From JBJELF01 sp051879015 (GTDB lineage: Bacteria > Bacillota > Clostridia > Lachnospirales > Lachnospiraceae), in the NCBI GenBank assembly GCA_051879015.1, contig JBJELF010000060.1, forward strand, positions 1 to 59,127: a stretch of DNA of 59,127 bases, written 5' to 3'. The translations under genes were made by a program, and so were the position numbers. Shown here one piece after another: positions 25,891 through 32,823 of this stretch (position 1 is its first letter; the number at the start of each line of letters is the position of its first letter). The notes under the pieces are model-generated. The model was not told where the DNA came from. It made no database searches and was given only the letters and a program-made list of their open reading frames with translations.

Positions 25891-26790
25891 CTATGCCCCC
25901 AGTACCAGAGAATTAATCGCATCGGCCAAAACAGTACTCATCCGTCCCAGCTGTTCATCCATATCTTTTGGTGTAACAAATAGATTTCCCGCTGACTGCT
26001 CTAATAATTCTCTCATCAGTTCATGCTTCTCCCGCTCACAGAGCTGATCCAAGCTATCCGCTAATCCCTTCGTAGCCTCCTCCCTACGCAGAAAATCCAC
26101 TGTCACTCCCAGTAAATCATGTACCAGAGAAGCTCCCCGGATAACAGTTGGCACACCTACCGCAATAACTGGTACTCCCAACGCCTTTCTGCTAAATCCC
26201 TTTCGATGATTTCCCACGCCCGACCCTGGCTGAATACCTGTGTCCGTCAGCTGAATTGTGCGACATAAGCGTCGGGCACTGCAGGCCGCCAAGGCATCAA
26301 ACACAATAATCACATCTGGCTTTGTCTGCTCCACAATGCCCTGTACAATCTCTACTGCCTCCATGCCAGTCTGAGCCATAACTCCCGGCACAATACCGCT
26401 GACCTGTCGGCTAGCTCCTGACAACATTCGAGTCATCAAAATTTTTCCCACAATCTCTGGTCCCAGAGCATCCGCCGTCAGTTTTCCATTTCCCAGCCCC
26501 ACCACCAGCATAGAACTCCAATTTTCAGGCAGCATTCGTTCTAAATAAGTTCCTACAACATTCCGACATTGATTTTGATAGATTTCCTCTCCTAACCATG
26601 AAGTCTCAATCGTAACATACGTCCCTACTGGCTTGCCCATCTGTTTTGCACCTATCTCATTCAAAATTTTCACTCTCGTAATCACTACGTTTCCCGAGTA
26701 AACCTCCTCTTTTTCCAACACAACCCCCTGAATTTCTCCTCCATTCCCCAAAAAACTTTCTTGTACTTCCAACGCCAAATCCGTCTGCAT
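25891..26790 (-). CDS. gpr: Spore germination protease GPR
   Basis: A 299-residue protease that degrades small acid-soluble spore proteins at germination. Conserved blocks are VVGLGNGKLTADALGP, PGVMAQTGMEA, DALAACSARRLCRTIQL, DTGIQPGSGVGNHRK and GVPVIAVGVPTVI. In well-studied Bacillus enzymes a propeptide of about 15 residues is removed at a TD/LAVE-type site. Here the protein starts MQTDLALE, so the site is kept but only four residues precede the expected cut. The start is firm: AAAGGAG lies 7 nt upstream, and no further in-frame start codon occurs before a stop. Next downstream is spoIIP. Confidence 0.95.
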   Translation of the reverse strand: MQTDLALEVQESFLGNGGEIQGVVLEKEEVYSGNVVITRVKILNEIGAKQMGKPVGTYVTIETSWLGEEIYQNQCRNVVGTYLERMLPENWSSMLVVGLGNGKLTADALGPEIVGKILMTRMLSGASRQVSGIVPGVMAQTGMEAVEIVQGIVEQTKPDVIIVFDALAACSARRLCRTIQLTDTGIQPGSGVGNHRKGFSRKALGVPVIAVGVPTVIRGASLVHDLLGVTVDFLRREEATKGLADSLDQLCEREKHELMRELLEQSAGNLFVTPKDMDEQLGRMSTVLADAINSLVLGA

Positions 26791-26923
26791 TCTTTTTCTC
26801 CTTTCCTGCCAATCGCTTTGTGATGAATCTCCATTCCTTTATACAAGCTGTGCTGCAATGCGCATACCTATCTGAACGGTTACCGTCACCTACAATATTG
26901 ACCAAAATTTAAAAAAATATGTA

Positions 26924-26952
26924 TTGACAAACATTTGAATTTTTGATATATT
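26924..26952 (+). promoter_or_regulatory. Sigma-A promoter of rpsT
   Basis: TTGACA (26924-26929), a 17-nt spacer, then TATATT (26947-26952). The predicted start is near 26960, leaving a leader of about 130 nt before the rpsT start codon. Confidence 0.8.
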
Positions 26953-26968
26953 GCTATAGTATGTGTTT

Positions 26969-27042
26969 GCACTAATCGTCCGTGTCTCCGGCTTAGTGTA
27001 AATAGGCAAAAAGAAGACCCCTCTCACCTTCGAATATGCCTA
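26969..27042 (+). promoter_or_regulatory. Structured 5' leader of rpsT (candidate autoregulatory element)
   Basis: Two stem-loops are visible: CACTAA (26970-26975) with TTAGTG (26993-26998), and TAGGCA (27003-27008) with TGCCTA (27037-27042). Ribosomal protein genes are often regulated by their own product binding the leader. That S20 binds here is inference, and I recognise no named leader family. Confidence 0.45.
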
Positions 27043-27090
27043 CCAAAATGAATTATATTTATAATATTATTAAAATCGGAGGTGCCCATC

Positions 27091-27354
27091 ATGGCAAATA
27101 TTAAATCTGCAAAGAAGAGAATTTTAGTTATCCAGACAAAGACAGAAAGAAACAAGGCTATTAAATCCAGAGTTAAGACTTATATCAAGAAGGTAGATGC
27201 TGCTATCGCTTCTGGCGACAAGGCTGCTGCACAGGCTGCATTGGTTGCTGCTTCTTCTGAAATTGACAAGGCTGCAAGCAAGGGTGTATACCACAAGAAT
27301 ACTGCATCCAGAAAGATTAGCCGTCTTTCTACTGCAGTAAACAAAATGGCTTAA
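27091..27354 (+). CDS. rpsT: 30S ribosomal protein S20
   Basis: 87 residues from the ATG at 27091, which follows GGAGGTG by 6 nt; an in-frame ATG at 27082 overlaps that SD and is rejected. The S20 pattern is clear: ANIKSAKKRILV, RNKAIKSRVKTYIKKV, then GVYHKNTASRKISRL. S20 is a lysine/alanine-rich helical bundle that binds 16S rRNA early in 30S assembly. It is monocistronic, with its own promoter, leader and terminator. Confidence 0.97.
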   Translation: MANIKSAKKRILVIQTKTERNKAIKSRVKTYIKKVDAAIASGDKAAAQAALVAASSEIDKAASKGVYHKNTASRKISRLSTAVNKMA

Positions 27355-27387
27355 GTTTTTGACATAAATAATTACGACAAAAATAAA

Positions 27388-27424
27388 AAATAAGAGGTAG
27401 GTTGTCCTGCCTCTTATTTTTTTT
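27388..27424 (+). terminator. Bidirectional terminator between rpsT and gltX
   Basis: The stem AATAAGAGGTAGG pairs with CCTGCCTCTTATT (one G-T wobble) around a TTGT loop. It has A-runs before and T-runs after, so it can terminate rpsT on the plus strand and gltX on the minus strand. Confidence 0.85.
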
Positions 27425-27427
27425 GAC

Positions 27428-29077
27428 TTAAATCAATTTTTCCAGTCGAGCACGCATGGTGTCTTCCCCAATAATCTGCAGTAAGCTCCATAAATCTGGT
27501 GTATTTGCATTGCCTGTTACGCCAATACGAATTACCTCTGCCACATCACTGATGCTTCCCGCAAACAACTCTGGATTTGCACGATAAGCCTTCATATCTG
27601 CAGTAAATCCAAACTTCTCACCAATGTTCTTCAGCTCATTAAACCACTCATTATTATTTCTGCTATGGTCATAACTCTCAAGATAAGCTCCAATAATCTT
27701 CTTTACAGTCTCTGCATCTATACGGAAGCTGTCCATGCTGACCTCAGGATCAAAAAAGCAATAAGAAATCAATTCAAAAATTTGTCTTGCATAGATAAAA
27801 TCTTTTCTGCGGCGCTTGCCGTGAACGCCCATAAACAATTCCAGAATTTTTACCATCTTATCCGTATCTGCAAACCATATATCCACCTTATCTGGTGCAT
27901 TATCCTTCGCCCAATTATAAAGGAACTGATAGACCTCCTCCACATCCAGTTTGGAGAACTCATTCTTACAAATATTATGCAGCTTATCCAAATCAAACAG
28001 TGCACCAGATTGACTCATCTTCTCTACCTTAAATGGAAACTCATTGATATCCTTCTGTGGAAACTTCTCATGCCACTCTTCAAAATCAGAATTTAACAGA
28101 GTCAACAAATATACTCTCATACAATATGGATGGTATCCATCTTTGCGATAATAGTCCAAAGATAGTTCTGGGTCTTTTCTCTTGGAAAGCTTTCTCTTAC
28201 CTCCAGTTTCTTCATCAAACTTCATCAAATGGGCAGTATGAGCATATTTTGGCATCTTAAATCCCAATACACGGAATAATTCTACATGAGTTGGAGCTGA
28301 TGACAGCCACTCCTCACCGCGAATAACCATTGTAGTACGCATCAAATGGTCATCTATTGCATGAGCAAAATGATAGGTAGGAATTCCATCTGACTTCAGC
28401 AAGATAATATCATGAACATTCTCCTGAATCTCAATCTTACCTCGAATACAGTCGCGAAATTCAATCTGCTTTCCTAACTCACCCTGAGAGCGCAGGCGCA
28501 GTACATAAGGCTTTCCAGCTTTCAAATTCTCCTCAACTTGTTCTAACGTCAGATTACGGCAAGCTGCATACTTTCCATAATATCCAGGCAGCTCCTTATT
28601 GGTTGTCTGTACCTCGCGGGCTGCATTCAGCTCCTCCTCCGTACAAAAACATGGATATGCCAATCCCTGCTGTACTAATGTCTTTGCATAGGCATGATAA
28701 ATCTCTGCCCTCTGACGCTGAAAATAAGGACCATAAACATTCTGTGGATTCTCCTCTCCACAACCTGCACCTTCATCAAACTCAATATTGAAATAGCGAA
28801 GCACATTGATAATGGTCTCCACTGCACCCTCAACTTTGCGCTTCTCATCCGTATCCTCAATTCTCAGATAAAATACGCCGCCATTTCTATGGGCAATACG
28901 CTCATCTGCTAACGCACTATATAAATTTCCTAAATGAATAAATCCCGTCGGACTTGGAGCCATACGTGTGACCTGTGCTCCTGCTGGTAAATTTCTAACT
29001 GGAAATTTTTCTTCATAATATTCTGGTGTCTTATCCACATCCGGGAATAACAATTCTGCTAACTTATTATAATCCAT
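27428..29077 (-). CDS. gltX: Glutamate--tRNA ligase
   Basis: A 549-residue class I synthetase. The nucleotide-binding motif is APSPTGFIHLGNLYSAL (HLGN in the HIGH position) and the KMSKS counterpart is KRKLSKRKDPE. EDTDEKR and EEWLSSAPTHVEL are also typical. It is longer than the usual 480-residue enzyme because of a larger C-terminal anticodon-binding region, a form seen in clostridia. It charges tRNA-Glu and, where GatCAB is used, tRNA-Gln. Confidence 0.95.
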   Translation of the reverse strand: MDYNKLAELLFPDVDKTPEYYEEKFPVRNLPAGAQVTRMAPSPTGFIHLGNLYSALADERIAHRNGGVFYLRIEDTDEKRKVEGAVETIINVLRYFNIEFDEGAGCGEENPQNVYGPYFQRQRAEIYHAYAKTLVQQGLAYPCFCTEEELNAAREVQTTNKELPGYYGKYAACRNLTLEQVEENLKAGKPYVLRLRSQGELGKQIEFRDCIRGKIEIQENVHDIILLKSDGIPTYHFAHAIDDHLMRTTMVIRGEEWLSSAPTHVELFRVLGFKMPKYAHTAHLMKFDEETGGKRKLSKRKDPELSLDYYRKDGYHPYCMRVYLLTLLNSDFEEWHEKFPQKDINEFPFKVEKMSQSGALFDLDKLHNICKNEFSKLDVEEVYQFLYNWAKDNAPDKVDIWFADTDKMVKILELFMGVHGKRRRKDFIYARQIFELISYCFFDPEVSMDSFRIDAETVKKIIGAYLESYDHSRNNNEWFNELKNIGEKFGFTADMKAYRANPELFAGSISDVAEVIRIGVTGNANTPDLWSLLQIIGEDTMRARLEKLI

Positions 29078-29094
29078 TTTTTCCTCCTAATTTA

Positions 29095-29198
29095 TGCAAG
29101 TGTCAACTGCCCACCACCTAATACCCTAAAGGACACAGGCGGCAGTAGGCTTACAACTGCCTAGTCGTAATGTATATGACCTTTGGTATCATATCATA
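29095..29198. repeat. Intergenic repeat fragments (family D and a short family A piece)
   Basis: CTAAAGGACACAGGCGGCAG at 29132-29151 resembles AAAAAGGCACAGGCGGCTG at 46130-46148, where the flanks are also alike. The end, ATATGACCTTTGGTATCAT, looks like a shortened family A right end. No gene is seen in the 242 bp between gltX and the YitT gene. Confidence 0.35.
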
Positions 29199-29225
29199 TA
29201 AAAAACACAAAATCAATAATTACAC

Positions 29226-29254
29226 TTGACCAATATCCGATTTTTGATTATGAT
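29226..29254 (+). promoter_or_regulatory. Sigma-A promoter of the YitT-family gene
   Basis: TTGACC (29226-29231), a 17-nt spacer, then TATGAT (29249-29254). It lies about 65 nt upstream of the chosen start codon. Confidence 0.7.
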
Positions 29255-29319
29255 TAAGCTATCATTCATTGTGCGGAAGCACAAGATATAGAAAGAAACA
29301 TTTTGAAAGGAGCTTCATC

Positions 29320-30192
29320 ATGAGTATCTCGTATTCTCAAAACCGTTGGGTGAAGATAGCACTCATTATCTTAGGATCCGCTATCTACGCCGCCGGCATC
29401 AATTTCTTTATCGTACCACTTTCTCTTTACAGCAGTGGTCTGGTAGGTATTGCACAGCTTTTAAATCTTCTCATCAATCACTTGATTCCTGGAGATATCA
29501 CAGTGAATGCCTACGGACCCATTTACTTCCTCATCAATGTTCCTCTGTTAATTTTAGCCTGGAAGCAAATGGGAAAAAACTTTTTTCTGAAAACCATTAT
29601 TGGAATTGCCGCAATGAGTTTCTTTATGGCAGTATTGCCTGTACCTCGAACTCCCATTGTACAAGATTATCTCACTTCTGTAGTCATTGGCGGTATTTTA
29701 GCTGGTTATGGCTCAGGCGTGGTACTTACCGCAGGAGGCAGCGGCGGCGGCACCGATGTTCTAGGTGTCTGGGTAACGAAAAAATTCAAAGATTTCAGTG
29801 TTGGCAAACTGACCCTCTACGTCAATTTAGTGGTATATAGCATTTACTTAATTTTGTTTGATATTCAGATTGTTATTTACTCTTTGATTTACATGGTATT
29901 TTATATGCTGTTTTTGGATCGCGGACATTATCAGAATGTTACCGTCCGACTAATGATTTTCACAAAAAAGGAAGGAATTGACCAGTCCATTTTGCAGCAG
30001 CTTGGCCGAGGCGTAACTCGCTGGGAAGGAACCGGAGTGTATACCAATGAAAATACTCATGTACTTGTCACTGTTGTCAACAAATATGAAGTACATAAAT
30101 ATCTGGAAATTGTCCATGAAATAGATCCAACGGCCTTTACAATTGTCGATGAAGGCGTACGAGTTCACGGAAATTTTATAAAGAGATTATAA
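29320..30192 (+). CDS. YitT-family membrane protein (DUF161 + DUF2179)
   Basis: 290 residues from the ATG at 29320, preceded by AAAGGAG; the frame extends 17 codons 5' without an SD. Five or six membrane helices carry the family pattern SAIYAAGINFFIVPLSLYSSG and the glycine-rich TAGGSGGGTDVLGVW. The soluble C-terminal DUF2179 domain (about 205-285) has RGVTRWEGTGVYTNENTHVL. The transport role and substrate of this family are not established. Confidence 0.92.
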   Translation: MSISYSQNRWVKIALIILGSAIYAAGINFFIVPLSLYSSGLVGIAQLLNLLINHLIPGDITVNAYGPIYFLINVPLLILAWKQMGKNFFLKTIIGIAAMSFFMAVLPVPRTPIVQDYLTSVVIGGILAGYGSGVVLTAGGSGGGTDVLGVWVTKKFKDFSVGKLTLYVNLVVYSIYLILFDIQIVIYSLIYMVFYMLFLDRGHYQNVTVRLMIFTKKEGIDQSILQQLGRGVTRWEGTGVYTNENTHVLVTVVNKYEVHKYLEIVHEIDPTAFTIVDEGVRVHGNFIKRL

Positions 30193-30202
30193 TAACCCAC
30201 AA

Positions 30203-30252
30203 AAAAAAGATAAAAGAATTGATTGACCTCCAACTCTTTTATCTTTTTTATT
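30203..30252. terminator. Bidirectional terminator between the YitT and amidase genes
   Basis: AAAAGATAAAAGAATTG pairs with CAACTCTTTTATCTTTT apart from one mismatch. It is preceded by A-runs and followed by T-runs, which suits the convergent flanking genes. Confidence 0.8.
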
Positions 30253-30278
30253 TTGCTCAGGTTACTATACCTGCAAGC

Positions 30279-31496
30279 TTACTTTCCAAAGTAAGCATCC
30301 ACTCCATCTGCGATACCATTTGCAATAAGCTGGCGATAATAATCCTGCGCCATTAACTGATCTTCTGTCGGATTAGACATAAATCCCATCTCCACAATCG
30401 TCACAGGAATGCTACACCAGTTGATTCCCGTCATGGTGTCCGTCTCCATAATCCCTTTATTAACTGCGCCAGTCGCTGCACATATAGCATTCGTCACTAA
30501 AGTGGACAAAGTCGCACACTCCGATGCCATATAACCTACATAGGCATTAGCCGCACTTGGAGTCATAGACAAACAGCCCGTCACGGACGAATCATTCAAA
30601 CTATTTGCGTGTACTCGAATAAAAATATTTGCTCCGCTGTTATTTGCCGCCACCGCACGCTCTGCATTTGACATTGGACAATCATTGTTCTCACGAATCA
30701 TATAAACACCATATCCTCTATCCAGCAAATTCTGCTTCAGCTTAAGAGATACCTGAAGGTTTAATTCATACTCTGGGATACCTGTTGATACTCCCTGAGT
30801 TCCTGTCGTCAGCTTCGCCTTCATGACACTGGATCCCGGTGCATTGGGCTCTGTCTCCGAAATACCATACTGCTGATGTCCCGCATCCACAGCTACAATA
30901 ATTCCATTATAATTATCTGTCGGAATCGTCAATGTAGTACCATCCTCAAAGGTCTGGCTTGTAGGCTGCGGTACCTCTCCCGCCACCACATACTCTGACG
31001 TTATATAATAGGTAGAACCTTCATAGAGTACCTGGCACCAATCCTGCGTATATCCAGTCACCGTGAAGACGGTATACTTCGGAATCGTGGTATAAATATT
31101 AACATTGCTCGGTGGAATCTCTGGTGACAGACGCAGATTGACATTTTCCGAAGCATAAGCTATGTAGTTTGCCTCCTCAAAAACTGGACCTGTTGTCATC
31201 TCTAAATCCGTCTCAGCCTCTGTCTCACTGGTTTCTGTACTATCTTCTGAGCTTTCTTCTAAACTTTCTTCTGATGAACTTTCTTCTGATAAACTTTCTT
31301 CTGATGAACTTTCTTCTGATAAACTTTCTTCTGTTCCTTCTGAAATACTCTCGCTTGTGCTGATTGATTCGGTATTTGTTTCCTCCAATCTGCTACTCTC
31401 TTCTGGTGTACTAGTCTCATTTGTCTGTCCGCTGCATGCACCAAACAGCAGCATACCCACTAAACAAAAACTCATAAATAAACTTCTTTTTCTCAT
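30279..31496 (-). CDS. N-acetylmuramoyl-L-alanine amidase lipoprotein with SH3 domain
   Basis: 405 residues from the ATG at 31496, which lies 7 nt after AAGGAG; the GTG at 31502 is too close to the SD. The lipobox is FGAC (Cys21). Residues about 25-105 are a Ser/Glu/Thr-rich linker containing a tandem 15-bp DNA repeat (coding about ESLSE units). A bacterial SH3-like domain follows (VNLRLSPEIPPSNVNIYTTI). The C-terminal Amidase_3 domain (about 205-400) has VAVDAGHQQYG with the Zn His, and VEMGFMSNPTED with the catalytic Glu. It cleaves the stem peptide from muramic acid. The upstream gene ends 2 nt before this start, so the two are coupled. Confidence 0.92.
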   Translation of the reverse strand: MRKRSLFMSFCLVGMLLFGACSGQTNETSTPEESSRLEETNTESISTSESISEGTEESLSEESSSEESLSEESSSEESLEESSEDSTETSETEAETDLEMTTGPVFEEANYIAYASENVNLRLSPEIPPSNVNIYTTIPKYTVFTVTGYTQDWCQVLYEGSTYYITSEYVVAGEVPQPTSQTFEDGTTLTIPTDNYNGIIVAVDAGHQQYGISETEPNAPGSSVMKAKLTTGTQGVSTGIPEYELNLQVSLKLKQNLLDRGYGVYMIRENNDCPMSNAERAVAANNSGANIFIRVHANSLNDSSVTGCLSMTPSAANAYVGYMASECATLSTLVTNAICAATGAVNKGIMETDTMTGINWCSIPVTIVEMGFMSNPTEDQLMAQDYYRQLIANGIADGVDAYFGK

Positions 31497-31498
31497 AG

Positions 31499-32332
31499 TC
31501 ACTCTCCTTCAAAAAAATCAAATAATGTCATTTGTCCTTCAATATTTTTTTTCTTTCTCTTCATTGGATTAGAATTAGAATTCAGTCTTACTTCCTCATC
31601 GGCAGGAGAATGCTCCATCATCTCACTCTGCTCCTCCTTAAACTGAGAAATCGTTTTCATGGAAGCGTATCCATCTTGCTGAAAACGCTGATAATCTTGA
31701 TTCGTCCAACCGTATTTCGCCGCAATAGGCATTTGTCTTGTCGCATCAATGATAAGCTGCTGTACTTCCTTTGGAAATTTTTGTCCATATTTTTTTTCAT
31801 TGTTACGAATATTTTTTAATACTCCATCGCCAGCCCGCTCCAAACCGCCACTTTTGCTAATATATTTTAAAATATACTCTCGATTTTCTTTTTTGATCAT
31901 TCGTCTCGTACAAAGGTACTGTTCCAACTTCACATAAGCCTCACTGTCACAGTAGAAGCCATTCTCCAAAAAATTGGCAATCTGCTCTCGACTATAAAAT
32001 GGATATCCTAACTCCGGATATTGTTTTCTTTGCTTTAAAATCTTTTTTGTTTCTAATTTGGAATATCCGCTTAAATATGTGATATTGTCCTCCTCAACAT
32101 AAGTACATGCTTTCATTTGCAGCAGCTCCGCCAGATAACTTGCCTCGAAAATTTCATATTTTAGAGGAGCTCCCAACAGCGCGCGGAAAATTTCATACAA
32201 TTGGTTGATTTCCATAACACCATAGCGCGCCAGCAGACATTTTAACAACATTTGCGGACGTTCACTAGTGTATACATTCTTCAGCAGAGTAATTTCTAAC
32301 TGTGCTGCTTGATTATTATCCAAATTTTCCAA
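31499..32332 (-). CDS. Uncharacterised protein with a C-terminal clamp-binding-like motif
   Basis: 277 residues, soluble, helix-rich, no signal peptide. I do not recognise a named family. The N-terminal half (MLLKCLLARYGVMEINQLYEIF) looks like a helical, possibly winged-helix, region. The middle is basic, and residues about 235-265 look disordered and lysine-rich. The last residues are GQMTLFDFFEGE, in which QMTLF (267-271) fits the bacterial beta-clamp motif QLxLF and QMTLFDFF fits a PIP-box pattern. A role near replication or repair is inference. It is co-transcribed with the downstream amidase, which gives no obvious link. Confidence 0.75.
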   Translation of the reverse strand: MENLDNNQAAQLEITLLKNVYTSERPQMLLKCLLARYGVMEINQLYEIFRALLGAPLKYEIFEASYLAELLQMKACTYVEEDNITYLSGYSKLETKKILKQRKQYPELGYPFYSREQIANFLENGFYCDSEAYVKLEQYLCTRRMIKKENREYILKYISKSGGLERAGDGVLKNIRNNEKKYGQKFPKEVQQLIIDATRQMPIAAKYGWTNQDYQRFQQDGYASMKTISQFKEEQSEMMEHSPADEEVRLNSNSNPMKRKKKNIEGQMTLFDFFEGE

Positions 32333-32343
32333 TTTGCATTCCT

Positions 32344-32530
32344 CATCCTTTCTGCATTTACTATAAAAGTCCTGTCAAGTGACTATGTATGAGCGATGTT
32401 TACATAAACGAATACATAGACATTTGACGGGTTAACCGGTATGAGCAAGTAGAGCGATTGCTCAAATTGCAAATACGAGCAACGATTGCAGGGGTGCAAA
32501 GCACAGAACAATCGACTTTTATATAGGAAA
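32344..32530. repeat. Composite repeat: family C joined to family B
   Basis: Family C (32344-32430) has stem arms GTCAAGTGACTATGTAT and ATACATAGACATTTGAC, about 17 bp with one mismatch and one G-T pair. Family B (32432-32530, minus-strand sense) ends CAATCGACTTTTATAT. This is the only copy where both are joined head to tail, and it may be the complete element. It lies upstream of the minus-strand uncharacterised gene. The remaining sequence to 32755 shows no gene. Confidence 0.6.
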
Positions 32531-32755
32531 AGTCAGATACTGCCACTTAAATAGCTGCAACTATCTTTCCTTTCACTTTTATAATTGTACGATATATCAT
32601 TTTATTTGTCAATCCATGAGATTTTTTTTATAGGAAGCTTCCTCCATACTCCTATCTTAGTCTATCCATTTTTTATCTGCTCCGCAAAAATTTGTGTTTT
32701 ATTACAAGAGCGCACCAAAAAGTAAAAATTTTGTAAATTTATTTAAAAATTCTAT

Positions 32756-32783
32756 TTTACATATTCGAGTTTCATGATAAAAT
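32756..32783 (+). promoter_or_regulatory. Promoter of the Na/Pi symporter gene
   Basis: TTTACA (32756-32761), a 16-nt spacer, then TAAAAT (32778-32783), about 40 nt upstream of the start codon. Confidence 0.6.
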
Positions 32784-32823
32784 AAGAGTTGTGAAAATCT
32801 ATCTATACAAAGGAGTATACACT

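Noticed and set aside
27082..27090. Three extra codons at the start of rpsT
   Set aside because: The upstream ATG overlaps the GGAGGTG ribosome binding site used by the ATG at 27091.
28057..28260. Open frames antisense to gltX and to other large genes
   Set aside because: They lack SDs and families, and gltX, addA, addB and smc are intact on the opposite strand.
31235..31335. CRISPR-like run of short direct repeats
   Set aside because: Units are 15 bp with no spacers and are in frame within the amidase gene, coding a Ser/Glu linker.
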